Positions 1 through 13,431 of a DNA stretch of 64,000 nt are shown piece after piece. The position numbers were made by a program, and so were the translations under genes. The notes below the pieces were generated by a model. It saw only the letters and a list, made by a program, of their open reading frames with translations, had not been told where the DNA came from and searched no databases. The stretch is from Mycoplasmopsis bovirhinis (GTDB taxonomy: Bacteria; Bacillota_I; Bacilli_A; Mycoplasmatales; Metamycoplasmataceae): contig NZ_LR214972.1 of NCBI RefSeq assembly GCF_900660515.1, forward strand, positions 496,001 to 560,000, in the 5' to 3' direction. Each line of letters opens with the position of its first letter. The first letter of the stretch is position 1.

Positions 1-3000
1 ATATGTTGAATCAATTAATATCAATACTTTAGACCAAAATTTTGATATTAATTATGATGATTTGAAATTGCTTAAAGCTCAAGATTTTTTAGCTAGACCA
101 TTAGCAGAAAAATTAACTTACTTTAAACGTCAATCACAATTTATTGCAAAATTTTTCAAATACGAAATTAAGGATGATTTTGAATTTAAAGATAATAGAC
201 TATATGCAACTTTAACAGTTTCATTTAACAATCAAATTATTAAAAAAGCAAAAATTCCAACTATTAAACCAGTTGAATTTTTCGATAATAATGGCAATTA
301 CCAAGACTATGTTGATGAAATTAACAAAGCTAAAATCTTTGAAATTATTAACGGTAATATGACAACTTTCTTTAATTCTCTTAAATTTAACCCAAACAGT
401 AAAAACACTCATGAAGTGTATATAGCTTCAGATGCTATTAAAGCTTTTGAAGAATCATATATTATGCCTAAATTTGGTCGCTTTGAAATCTTTATCAAAG
501 AAGTTAAGAACATCAATGATTATAATGGTGAAGCAGATTTAGTTTTATGATATAAAAAAGATGGGAAAGAAGTCGAAATTAAAAACCCAACTCAAGTTTA
601 TAGCAAAACAATAAGAGTTGGAAATTTCAAACTCCTTAACTTCTTTGATTTAAAACCTAAAGGTGAAATTTTTACAGCGCAAGATTTTGAAGATGCAACA
701 AACCCTCCGCAAGATATGATTAACGTAATGAACTCAATTAATGAGTCAAATATTTTACCAAGACTAACTTCTTCTAGAACTGAAACAGCAGATTTTCAAT
801 TAATTAATGTTCAAGATCTAATTGACCAAAAAGCTTTTATTAATATGGAATATTTAATGGTAATTGGAAACGGAGTTGATCGAAAAGGTCAAAATCTTGA
901 TAATCAAGCATATGTGCCTACTGGTGCAAAATATTACGATAAAGATATTCAAGTCAATACAACTGATACAGGATCATTACGTAATCACTACTTCCCAGTT
1001 TTTTATGATGTAAAACGCGTTGGCAAACGTGGCATGTCATTTAAATTAGGTTGAATTAATAAGAAAAATCAATCTATAAGATATACAAATAACCAAGAAT
1101 ATACTTTAATTAATCTAGTAAATGATTATCAGCAACATCATTATCCAGAAATCATGGTTAATAATATTAAATTAAGTGATTTAAAAATTGACTATGAAAC
1201 ATTAAAAACTAAAACAGCGGCACAATGAGCTGGTGATTTAGTTGGTTTTGAACAAGTTATTAAATTAAAAACTAATGCTGAAAATGAAATTGAATATCAA
1301 AATTACTCACTGCCAGTTTCATTATTTAAAATAAATGCTATTAAACGTATTTCTTATGACGAGGCATACATTAATTTTAAAGTACAAGATCGTAACAATA
1401 CTTGAATTAATGGGAATATTTGGTATAAAATTAAAGGTTTTGCTCCAGTTGTAACAAGTAATTTATACGACAGCTTTACTTGACATAATTCAAATCTTAA
1501 AACAATTCAAGATTCAACTAACTCAATTACTCGTGAAAGGGTAATTGAACCAATGTGAGATGATTTACTTTGAAAACTAAACCAAAGAACTAATATTGCA
1601 TCTTGAACATTTGCTAAAAAATACCTTGCTCAAACCTTATTAAAACCTAATGCAAGAAATAGAATTATTAAATTCAATATCTTAGCTAACGTTTTAATTA
1701 ATGATAATGATAAAAATAATCGTTTAAGAAATACATCTAAAGGAACAGCTATTAATGTCGATTTAGATGAATTAATTGCTTCTAAAACTCTTAAATATGT
1801 TTATAGTGCAAAAGTTTCAGCTGAAGAAAGTTTTAAATATGTTGTTAGTTTAACTTGAAATGAGCAAAAAGGTATTGAATTTAAAATCTTCATGGAAGAT
1901 AATTCATACAAAATTATTATTGATGAACCCGAAGTTCAAGCTAATTTCCAAACACCTTTTGAAAAAGAGCGAGCATTTCTTATTCTTCCAGCAGCAGTAA
2001 GTGCTACCGTGCAATATACAAACGACGAAGAAAAAGAAGATTTTAATGTAAATCAAAACCGTTTTGATTATAATAATATGGATTACAATCAATTCAATCA
2101 ACCAATAACATTTTATTCAGATGCAAAATATTTAGCAAATAGAAACGTATATCAACCTAACCAAAATGTTTCATATGAATTACATAATGGATATAAACTA
2201 GATGCTGAATTTATGCGTCTTGAAGAATGGAGAGATTGAGATGTTGTCGAAAATGCTTACCTAAGAGCAGTTCAAGATGCTTTTGGTGGTGGTATTGGTA
2301 CAGGTGGGTTTTTAGCTAAAACAAATAGTAATCCAAATGATGCAACTTTCTATTACATGACTAACATGCACGTAGAAAACCTAGCAGCAACAAATTGAAG
2401 TAATGTTGTCGATGATTCTTTCTTAAAAGAAGCAACGGGAAGAAACTATAACATGGCCTTTGTTTTAAATGGTAATAATTTAGAAAGAAACCGTAATAAA
2501 ACAGTTACCCACCGTTATGGTAATGTAACAGTTAAACCTTTATGATTAGCTCACAGTCCTATTTCAAAAGACGGGACAAAAACACGTAGTCCTCACGATA
2601 TGATCTTATTATCAATTGATTTAAATGCAAAACTACAAGATGCAAGAAATCGTGGTCTTATGGACATGGTGAAAAAAACTGAAACATTAATGAAAATGCC
2701 TAATGTTGGTTTAGATATAACTTCTAAATTCAGAATTGTTTCAGTTCCTATGATTTGAGAAGCTGCAACTTTAGGATTCCCAATTGACAAAATTACTGGA
2801 TCAATTACTCGTCGTGCTAAATGAATTTTAGATAATTCATTTGCTATTGGTTGAAGAAACTACTACTCACATATTTATACTGGAAGTGGTTCTTCAGGTT
2901 CGCCAGTATATGTTGAAAAGGATGGTGTACATAACTACTTTGGACTAATTACAGCTGGTTCAAATGGATTTATGGGTGATGGTAAATTTACACTTGCTTA

Positions 3001-3169
3001 TAGCTATGACTTAAGAGAATATAACTTAATGGGAATTAATATTGATGGGCAACACCCACTAAGTTTAAATAACTTTAAATCAGTAGCTTCACAAATTTTT
3101 AAGGCTCACTTAAATCAACCAGATACCTACGACATGCCTTGATTCTTAAAAAAAGTCGTAGAAGATTAA
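1..3169 (+). CDS. Giant MIP-like (DUF31) serine protease lipoprotein, copy 1, 5' end outside window
   Basis: Open in one frame from base 2 to TAA 3167-3169 once TGA is read as Trp; the N-terminus lies left of the window. By alignment with the third copy, about 1.67 kb is missing. The C-terminal part has the features of a chymotrypsin-fold protease of the mycoplasma DUF31/MIP type: a His motif TNMHVEN near 2359-2379, an Asp motif DMILLSIDL near 2598-2625, and a Ser motif GSGSSGSPVYV near 2882-2914. MIP enzymes are surface proteases that cleave immunoglobulin captured by the partner MIB. No MIB is seen here, so the substrate is unknown. Bases 1-587 are 586/587 identical to 10021-10607 of copy 3. 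This copy has no frameshift inside the window, so it may be the intact expressed member. Confidence 0.8.
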
Positions 3170-3343
3170 TTCTTGAACTCTATCAATTTCTTTGATAAAC
3201 TTTAAAATAGTGTAGAAAATAAATACACATTATTTTATTAATTTTAAAATTTAATAATAATTGTCTTTTTCTATTTTTATTAATTTACTAATTAATTAAA
3301 CTTAGAAAATAAAAATAAATTAACTATAAAATACAGGAGTTTT

Positions 3344-6300
3344 ATGCAAAAAATTAAAAAATTCTCATTAGCTTTAGCGCCCTTAACCACCATTCCATTT
3401 GTAGCATTATCATGTTCAAATGAAGGACAAAAACCAGCCCCAACCCCAAATAATAATGTTAATATTACTAAAGTTAATAACTTTTTAAATTCAGTTAATA
3501 ATAGTTATGTGGAAATTTTAAAATCGAATGTTAAAAATTATCAAAGTAATGATTTTAATGAAACAAAAGCAGATTTATTAATTGAATTTGTAACTGAATA
3601 TTTAGCTATTTTAAACACTAAAATTCAAAGTTTATATTCAACAATTGATTTTAAACCAACAAATTTTGAAATTATTAAAACTAAAATAGATGAATATGAT
3701 AAATTTATCAATACTTTAAATAATAACTTTGATAAACTTACTCCAGAGTTTTTAGCTCAAATTAGAAAAACCAAAAAAGAAATTTCTGACTATAATTCAG
3801 AAATCTTAGCTAAAAATAAAGAATTAGATGATTTTATTTTAGCAGCTCAAAAAATAAAATTAAATAACTCTAAAGTACGTAGTTTATTACAAAACAATAT
3901 TTCTAAATTATTTAATTTAAAGACTACTATTAATAACCCTCTAGAATTAGTTCAAAATGTTGATAAAAACCTTTCTAAGTTGCAAGATGTTTCTGATTTC
4001 GTTGCTGAAAATCAAAAAAATCAAGAATTGCAAACTAAAATCAACCAAGCCAAAGAATATGTTAATAATAATTTATCTATTGATAAAGTAACGAGCTTTA
4101 ATATTGACTTTGAAAATTATTTTTCTGCAATTACAAGTTTTATTTTGCAAAATAATTTAACTTCTGAATATGTAAAAAATAAAAAAGATGAACTCTCTGC
4201 TTTAATTGAAAATTCAGATATTTCAACTACAACTAAAGAAGAGTTAAAAAACAATATTAAACAAATATATTCTCTTACAGGAATCTATGAATTACAAGAA
4301 AAACTTAACTATTTAGAAACAAGTGTAATAGTTGATGCAAAGCAAAAATTAATTAATAAAGTTAATCAAGCAAATTTAAGCAATCAAAATAAAAAAGATT
4401 TAACTGATTTAATTAATACTTTCGGGCAAAATGCATTAAATAGTTTTGAAACTGAATTTGATAAATTCCTAGAAATCTGAACTAACCTTAATAATAAGTT
4501 AAATGCTATCGAAAATTATCTCAATAACGATTATCAAAAATCACAAAAAAAGTTTTAGATTATTACAAAGAAAAAGCAAAATATCTAAAACTTTTTGATA
4601 AAGATGATAAACTAGAGAAAATTTCTCTAGTTTCAATGAAAAATAATACTACGTTGTTTGAAGAATTTTTAAAAGTTTTCGAAACACATGAAAAAATTCT
4701 TAAAAATAATACTCAAACAGATTCAAAAACTCTTTTAGATTACTTTAAAGAAGAAACAGGTGGAAAGCTTAAATTTGAATTTAGTGAATTGGCTGCAAAA
4801 TATGATTTAGAAAAATATTCATATTCTGCATCATATAACTTTGAAAATACTAAACTATTCTTTGACGTCCATGACAATGAATATGTTGATTATCAAATAA
4901 CTAATTTAGAATTAGATAAAACTAATTGGAATAATTTACTAGTTGAAGTTACAGTTACTTTAAAATCAAAACCAGAAATTAGTTATAAATATAACTTTAA
5001 TAAAGAATATAAAAAAGATGTGACAGCATTTATTAATGCAATTAATATTAGTGACTTAGATGCAAACTTTAATGTAGATTATGAAGCTTTAAAAGAATTA
5101 AAATCACAAGATTTCTTATCTTATGACAAAGATAAGAAATTAGAATATTTTAGAGCTCGTTCTAAATATATTTCAAAATTCTTCCGTTATGAATTTTCTA
5201 ATGATTTTGAATTTAAAGACAATAAATTATATGTAACTTTAAAAGTTTTATTTAATAACCAAGTAATTAAAGAAGCTAAAATAGCAACTAACAAAGAAGT
5301 TGAATTTTGAAATAATGAAGGAAATTACCAAGAATACGTTGATAAACTTCACGAATCCAAAATCTTAAAAATAATCAATGGTAGTAGTTCTGATTTCTTT
5401 AATTCCTTAAAGATTAATCATAAGAGTAAAAATTCTCATGAAGTTTACCTTGCTTCTGATGCAATTAAGGCATTTAATGAATCATATATTATGCCTAAAT
5501 ATGGTAAGTACGAACTATTTATTAAAGAAGTTAGAGATATTAATGATTGAGATGGTAGTGCAAAATTAGTTTTATGATATAAAAAAGATGGTACTGAAGT
5601 TGAAAAACCAGCTTCCACTAACAATAAAACAGTTTCAATTAGTAATTTCAAATTACTTAACTTCTTTGATTTAAAACCTAAAGGTGAGGTATTCACTGCT
5701 GATGATTTTAAAAATTCAACAGCACCGACACAAAATATTATTAATATCATTAACTCAGTTAATGAATCAAACTTTACTCTACGATTGACCTCATCAACAA
5801 ATCCAGCTCCAGATTTTAGAATGCTTAATGTGCAAGATATGATTGATCAAAAAGCATTTGTAAATATGGAATATTTAATGGTTTTTGGTAATGGTTCAGA
5901 TAATAAAGGTGAAAACCACGATAATAAAGCATATGTTCCTTTAGATAACAAATATTACGATAAAAATATCTCAGTTAATTCAACTGATATTAAACCTTTA
6001 ACAGATGATTTCTTTGCCGTTTATTATGATGTTAAACGTACTGGCAAACGTGGTATGACATTTAAACTCGGTTGAATTAATAAGAAAAACCAAAGCATAA
6101 GATATACTAATGGTAAAGAATATACTTTAATTAACTTAGTTAATGATTATCAACAACACCATTATCCTGAGATCATGGTAAATAATATTAAATTAAGTGA
6201 TTTAGAAATTAATTATGAAATATTAAAAACTAAAACAGCTGATCAATGAGCAACTGATTTAGAAAGTTTAAATAATGTTATTAAATTAAAAGCAGATTCA

Positions 6301-8196
6301 CAAAATCAAATTAATTATTTAAATTATTCATTGCCAGTTTCATCATTTAAAATAAGTGCTATTAGACGTATTTCAGGCGATCATGCTTTCGTTAGTTTTA
6401 AAATACAAGGCCGTAATGAGCAATGAATAAATGGTAATATTTGATACAAAATCCAAGGCTTTGCACCAAGTAAAACTAATAACATATATCAAAGTTTTAC
6501 ATGAACTAATAATAATTTAAAAACCATCCAAGATTCTTCAACCTCAATTACTCGTGAAAGAGTAATTGAGCCAATGTGAGATGATTTACTTTGAGATTTA
6601 AATCAAAGAACCAATATTGCTTCATGGACTTTTAAACGCAAGTATTTAGAACAAACTTTACTAAAACCAAATGCTAGAAATAGAGAAATTAAATTCAAAC
6701 TTCTTGCTAATGTTTTAATTAATGATAAAGATAAAAATAATCGCCTTAGAGATTTGAGTAATGGTATTAATATCAACGTTGACTTAGATAACTTAATTGC
6801 ATCAAAGTCAAAAAAATTTGTTTATACAACAACTGTTTCAGAACAAGAAAGTTTTAAATATGTTGTGAGTTTAACATGAAATGAAAATACTGGTATTGAA
6901 TTCAAAATCTTCATGGAAGATAATTCATACAAAATTATTATTGATGAACCAGAAGTTCAAAATCATTTCAAAACTGACTTTGAAAAAGAAAGAGCATTTA
7001 TTATTTTGCCTGCTGCTGCAAGCATCACTGTAAAATATACTAATGATGAAGAAAAAGAAGATTTTAATGTAAATCAAAATAGATTTGATTATAACAATAT
7101 GGATTATAATCAATTTAACCAACCTATTACAATTTTTTCAGATGCAAAATATTTAGCAAATCGTGATGTATATCAACCCAACCAAAATGTCCCATACGAA
7201 TTGCATAATGGTTATAAATTAGATGCTGAATTTATGCGACTTGAAGAATGAAGAGATTGAAATGTTGTTGATAATGCATACCTTCGTGCATTCCAATACT
7301 CTGCTTCAACTTCAGGTACAGGTGGATTTTTAGCTAAAACAAATGATAATCCTAATGATGCTACTTTCTACTACTTAACTAACATGCACGTCGAGACTCA
7401 AGCAGCAAGAACCTTTGATGACGTTATTGGTGAGAATTTCCTCAAAGATTATGTAGCTAAATATTACTTTTTAGCTTACCAGCTTATTAATACTACTTTG
7501 GAAAGAAATAAACAGTATACTTCCACTCATTACGTTGCTGGCAACATCCCTATTAAAGCATTGTGGTTAGCACACTCTCAAGAATCAAAAGACGGCAAAA
7601 AAACACGTGAACCCCATGATATGATCTTATTATCAATTGATTTAAATAAAGAGTTAAAAAATGCAAGAAATTCTGGAAAAATGGATATAGTATCAAAAAT
7701 TGAAAGAATAATGAAAATGCCAAATATTAGCATGGATGTTCCTTCTAAATTTAGAATAGTATCAGTTCCAATGATTTGGGAAGCAGCAACACTAGGTTTC
7801 CCACATACGAAGCTTTCAGGTTCAATTACTCGTAGACCTAAAAATATTCAAGATAATTCATACCAAACTGGTTGAAGAGATTACTACTCTCATATTTACG
7901 GAGGACCTGGTTCTTCTGGTTCACCAGTATATGTAGAAAAAGACGGAAAACTTAGTTATTTTGGTCTAATGACTGCTGCTTCAAGTCATACGTTTGGAAT
8001 TGGAAAAAATGAATACAGTATATTTTATAGCTATGATCTTAGAGAGTATAATCTCTTAGGTATTAACCCAGATAATGAACACCCATTATCATTACAAAAT
8101 TACAAATCTGCAGCTTCACAAATTTTTAAGGCTCATTTAAATAGCCCAGATGTATATGATATGCCTTGATACTTAAAACAAGTAAAAGAAAATTAA
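3344..8196 (+). pseudogene. Giant MIP-like protease lipoprotein, copy 2, one homopolymer frameshift
   Basis: ATG 3344 follows an AGGAG site. The N-terminus is a lipoprotein signal ending in a lipobox-like LSC at codons 23-25. A long helical, probably coiled-coil region follows, then several beta-rich repeats and the C-terminal protease domain with TNMHVET (His), DMILLSIDL (Asp) and PGSSGSPVYV (Ser, near 7910). The frame is continuous except at an A7 run (4545-4551): as given, translation stops at TAG 4556-4558 after 404 residues. The third copy aligns in frame if the run had eight A. From 4552 the second frame is open to TAA 8194-8196, giving about 1,617 residues when corrected. It could be a phase-OFF allele, a young pseudogene or a base-calling error; the otherwise clean 3.6 kb argues against old decay. 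Confidence 0.78.
4545..4551 (+). repeat. A7 tract that breaks protease copy 2
   Basis: A C followed by seven A and then GTTTTAG. One more A would give codons CAA AAA AAA GTT TTA GAT, which matches the third copy (CAA AAA CAA GTT TTT GAA). Slippage of one base would switch full-length expression. Confidence 0.75.
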
Positions 8197-8298
8197 TTTA
8201 TATAGCTTCAATAATGTTCTTGCTAGGACATTATTTTTTATTAAACTTACAATAAAGTATAAGTAAATAATGCAAAAAATAAGATTATCAAAAGGTAG

Positions 8299-8304
8299 TA
8301 TAAT
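8299..8304 (+). promoter_or_regulatory. -10 box of protease copy 3
   Basis: TATAAT stands 40 bases before ATG 8345, with a GGAG ribosome site at 8337-8340. The GGAGTTTT context next to the ATG is shared with copy 2, whereas the DNA further upstream is not. Confidence 0.5.
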
Positions 8305-8344
8305 TTATAGATAACTTTATAATTCAAATAAACCATGGAGTTTT

Positions 8345-11300
8345 ATGCAAAAAATTAAAAAATTCTCATTAGCTTTAGCGCCCTTAACCACCATTCCATT
8401 TGTAGCATTATCATGTTCAAATGAAGGACAAAAACCAGCCCCAACCCCAAATAATAATGCTAATATTACTAAAATAAATAACTTTTTAAATTCTGTTAAT
8501 AATAGTTCAGTAGAAGTATTAAAATCAACATTTTCAAATTATCAAAATAATAATTGAGATGAAACAAAAGCAAATTTACTAATTGAATTTGTTACTGAAT
8601 ATTTATCAATTTTAAATTTAAAAACAGAGAATTTATATTCTCAAATTAATTGAAAATTTGATTCATATAATTCAATTGTTCAAAAACTTAAAAAATATGA
8701 TCAATTATTAAATACACCTAATAATTCTTTTGAAACTTTAACCCAAGAACTTTTAGCTGAAATTAAAGCTACAAAACAAGAAATTGCAGCTTATAATTCA
8801 ACAATCTTAGCAAAAAATAAAGAATTAGATGATTTTATTAAAAAAGCTCAAAAACTTGAGCTCAAAAATAATTCACTAAAACAGTTTTTACAAACTGAAA
8901 TTTATAATTTATACAATAAACACGGGATAAATTCTTTAGCTTTAATCTCGCAAATTGATCATAATACTTCAAAACTTCAAGAAGTTATTAATTTTGCAAA
9001 TCAAAATCTAAATGCTGAACTAACAACTAGAGCAAGTTCTGCTAAAAACTATTTAACTAATAATTTAAAAGTTGAATCTTTAACTAGTTATTCACAAAAC
9101 CTTGCAACAAACTTAGCTCAACTTACTTCATTTATTATTAATAATAATCTTACTCCTCAAGAAGTTAATAGTAAAAAAACACAATTAACTAATATTGTAG
9201 AAAACTCAGATATCTATGCTGCAACTAAAGAGCAACTCAAAAATGAAATCTCACAAGTTTATAGTATTACTGGTGTTTCTGAACTTGAAGATAAAATTAA
9301 TTATTTAGAAACTAATTTAGTTGCAAGTGCAAAACAAAACTTAATTAATAAAGTTAATCAATATAATTTTACAAATCAAAATATAAGTGATTTAACAGAT
9401 TTAATTAATACTTTTAACCAAAATGCATTAACAGCTTTTGAAACTGATTTTAGTAATTTCCTTGAAATTTGAAATAAAATTTTAATTAAATTTAGAGATA
9501 TTGAAACTTATATTTCAAGTGGGTATAAAGGCTCACAAAAACAAGTTTTTGAATATTACAAACAAAAAGCAAAATTTGTAAAACTATTTAGCAAAGAAGC
9601 TAAATTAGAGAAAATTTCTCTAGTTTCAATGGAAGTAAATATAAAAGCTTTTGAATCTTTTTTAGCTACATTCACTGAGCAAGAAACAAAACTTAAAGAA
9701 AATAATGAAAATGATTCAAAAACATTATTAGATTATTTCAAAGAAGAAACTAATGAAAAACTAAAATTTGAATTTAATGAGTTAGGTGCTAAATATGATT
9801 TAGAAAAATATTCATATTCTGCTTCATATAATTTTGAAAACACTAAGCTATTTTTTGATGTCCACGACAATGAATATGTTGATTATCAAATAACAGATCT
9901 TAAGCTAGATCCAAAAAACTGAAACAACTTATTAGTTGAAGTTACAGTTACTTTAAAAACTAAACCTGAAATTAGTTATAAATATAACTTTACTAAAACT
10001 TATGCTAACGATGTTAGTTCATATGTTGAATCAATTAATATCAATACTTTAGACCAAAATTTTGATATTAATTATGATGATTTGAAATTGCTTAAAGCTC
10101 AAGATTTTTTAGCTAGACCATTAGCAGAAAAATTAACTTACTTTAAACGTCAATCACAATTTATTGCAAAATTTTTCAAATACGAAATTAAGGATGATTT
10201 TGAATTTAAAGATAATAGACTATATGCAACTTTAACAGTTTCATTTAACAATCAAATTATTAAAAAAGCAAAAATTCCAACTATTAAACCAGTTGAATTT
10301 TTCGATAATAATGGCAATTACCAAGACTATGTTGATGAAATTAACAAAGCTAAAATCTTTGAAATTATTAACGGTAATATGACAACTTTCTTTAATTCTC
10401 TTAAATTTAACCCAAACAGTAAAAACACTCATGAAGTGTATATAGCTTCAGATGCTATTAAAGCTTTTGAAGAATCATATATTATGCCTAAATTTGGTCG
10501 CTTTGAAATCTTTATCAAAGAAGTTAAGAACACCAATGATTATAATGGTGAAGCAGATTTAGTTTTATGATATAAAAAAGATGGGAAAGAAGTCGAAATT
10601 AAAAACCAAGAATTAAATTTAATATCAATAAAAAACTTTAAACTTCTTAACTTTTTTGATTTAAAACCTAAAACTGAAATTTTTAAAATTGACGATTTCC
10701 AAAATTCTATTATTCCTGATCAAGAAACAATTAATTTAATTAACTCAATCAATGAATCTAACTTTAGTCTTAGATTAACTTCATCTACATCTCCAACTCC
10801 TGATTTTCGCTTACTAAATGTTCAAGATCTAATTGACCAAAAAGCTTTTATTAAGATAGAATACTTAATGGTCTTAAGTAATGGCAAAGAAGCTAAAGGT
10901 CTAAACTATGATAATGAAGCTTATGTACCTTTAGATGCAAAAATTTATGATAAAGATATTAATGTCAATGAAACAGATTTAACTAAGCTTACAGATAATT
11001 ATTTCAAAATTTATTATGATATAAAACGCGTTGGCAAACGTGGCATGTCATTTAAATTAGGTTGAATTAATAAGAAAAATCAATCTATAAGATATACAAA
11101 TAACCAAGAATATACTTTAATTAATCTAGTAAATGATTATCAGCAACATCATTATCCAGAAATCATGGTTAATAATATTAAACTAAGTGATTTGGAAATT
11201 AATTACCAAAGCTTAAAAAATAAAACAGCAGACCAATGAAATGAAGATATAGAATCTTTAAATCAAGTTATTAAGTTAAAAGCAAATTCCCAAAACCAAA

Positions 11301-13194
11301 TTAATTATTTAAATTACTCATTACCAGTTTCATTATTTAAAATAAATGCTATTAAACGAATTTCTTTTGATCAAGCTTATATTAGTTTTAAAGTCTTGAA
11401 CCGAAATAATAATTGAATTAATGGTAATACTTGATTTAAAATTAAAGGTTTTAAATCAAGTTCCACTAATCATTTATATGATAGTTTGTGATGAACTAAC
11501 ACCAATCTTAAAACAATTCAAGATTCAACTAACTCAATTACTCGTGAAAGGGTAATTGAACCAATGTGAGATGATTTACTTTGAAAACTAAACCAAAGAA
11601 CTAATATTGCATCTTGAACATTTGCTAAAAAATACCTTGCTCAAACCTTATTAAAACCTAATGCAAGAAATAGAATTATTAAATTCAATATCTTAGCTAA
11701 CGTTTTAATTAATGATAATGATAAAAATAATCGTTTAAGAAATACATCTAAAGGAACAGCTATTAATGTCGATTTAGATGAATTAATTGCTTCTAAAACT
11801 CTTAAATATGTTTATAGTGCAAAAGTTTCAGCTGAAGAAAGTTTTAAATATGTTGTTAGTTTAACTTGAAATGAGCAAAAAGGTATTGAATTTAAAATCT
11901 TCATGGAAGATAATTCATACAAAATTATTATTGATGAACCCGAAGTTCAAGCTAATTTCCAAACACCTTTTGAAAAAGAGAGAGCATTTCTTATTCTTCC
12001 AGCAGCAGTAAGTGCTACCGTGCAATATACAAACGACGAAGAAAAAGAAGATTTTAATGTAAATCAAAACCGTTTTGATTATAATAATATGGATTACAAT
12101 CAATTCAATCAACCAATAACATTTTATTCAGATGCAAAATATTTAGCAAATCGTGATGTATATCAACCTAACCAAAATGTTTCATATGAATTACATAATG
12201 GATATAAACTAGATGCTGAATTTATGCGTCTTGAAGAATGGAGAGATTGAGATGTTGTCGAAAATGCTTACCTACGAAGTGCAAAAATAAATATTAATAA
12301 TAGAATAGGGGGGTCTCCTTCTTATCTAAAGCTAACAAAAGCCCAGATGATGCCACTTTTTTGTTTGTTACTAATGCACACGTTGAAAATTCGACTCCTG
12401 AAGTAGCTGCTGCTAATTCTTGATCAGATGTTATTGATGAAAATTTCATGAAAAAATCTACAAATAGACATTATCATTTTGGATCAATTTTAAATAATAA
12501 TGATTTAGAAAGAAATCGAAGTCTTTGAGCTTCGCACCATTTTACCTTTAATGATATTAATGTTCTATGGGTAACTGATCAACAAGTTTCAAAAGATGGA
12601 AATTCAATTCGAGCTCCTCATGACATGATAGTATATTCAATAGATTTAAGTAAAAAAATTAAGGAAGCAAGAGATAAAGGATTAATGGATCAAGTCTTAA
12701 GATTTGAAAAAATCTTAAGACTACCTAACATTAGTATGGATATTGCTTCTAAACTAAGAATTGTTTCAGTTCCAATGATTTGAGAAGCTACAAATTTAGG
12801 TTTTCCATTTAATAAGCAATCTGGATCAATCACCAGAAGACCTAAATACATTAGTGACAATGTATTTAGAATAGGATGACAAGATTATTATTCTAATATA
12901 TATAGAGGTCAAGGTTCTAGTGGTTCTGCTTTATATATTTTAAAACAAGGTGTTTTTAATTACTTTGGTTTGATAGCTGCAGGAACTACAAATTATTTTG
13001 GCAATAATACTTTTTCAATCAGTTATTCTTATGATTTAAGGGAATATAACTTCATTGGTATCAATTGAAATAATGAAAATCCTTTAGAATTAAACAACTT
13101 TCGCTCTCTTGCTTCCCAACTTTTTAAAGCTCATTTAAACGATCCAAATACTTATAGCTTGCCTTGGTTCTTAAAAGAAGTGAAAGAAGATTAA
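8345..13194 (+). pseudogene. Giant MIP-like protease lipoprotein, copy 3, G-tract frameshift before the protease domain
   Basis: The first ~38 codons are almost identical to copy 2 (same lipoprotein signal), followed by the same helical and beta-repeat architecture. The frame is continuous to a G6 run at 12308-12313. As given it stops at TAG 12404-12406, after about 1,353 residues and before the protease triad. With one more G the reading resumes through FVTNAHVEN (His), DMIVYSIDL (Asp) and GQGSSGSALYI (Ser) to TAA 13192-13194, about 1,616 residues. The OFF form would be a lipoprotein keeping all the N-terminal domains but lacking the protease. The C-terminal part after 12275 differs clearly from copies 1 and 2, suggesting a different specificity. 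Large internal blocks are nearly identical to copy 1. Confidence 0.8.
12308..12313 (+). repeat. G6 tract controlling the protease frame of copy 3
   Basis: Six consecutive G stand out in this AT-rich sequence. Seven G restore a frame reading IGGVSFLSKAN, which matches the GTGGFLAKTN region of copies 1 and 2. Its position just before the catalytic domain would let slippage add or remove the protease. Confidence 0.75.
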
Positions 13195-13394
13195 GATAAT
13201 TATATTTATAGTGTAATATAAGGTATTTTACATCTTTTAACTAATTTCTACTTATTTTATCTTTTTAAAAAGTGTATAATCGATATGTGCAAGAATCGAT
13301 AAACTATAGGTTTTACGAAAGAGAATATATAATATAAATACAATCTATTTAAAATAAAAGAACAACCTTTAGACAAAGAAGAAAGATTTAATGA

Positions 13395-13424
13395 AAAAAG
13401 TTTGGCACAAAGTCCAAACTTTTT
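13395..13424 (-). terminator. Hairpin terminator between protease cluster and nuclease gene
   Basis: An 11-bp perfect stem (AAAAAGTTTGG / CCAAACTTTTT) with an 8-base loop lies just past the stop of the minus-strand nuclease gene. The arms are A- and T-rich outside, so it could work in both directions. Confidence 0.7.
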
Positions 13425-13431
13425 ACCAAAA

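Noticed and set aside
1-13194. Tandem repeats as a CRISPR array or plasticity locus with short repeats
   Set aside because: The repeats are whole protease genes of about 4.85 kb; no short regularly spaced repeats or cas genes are seen.
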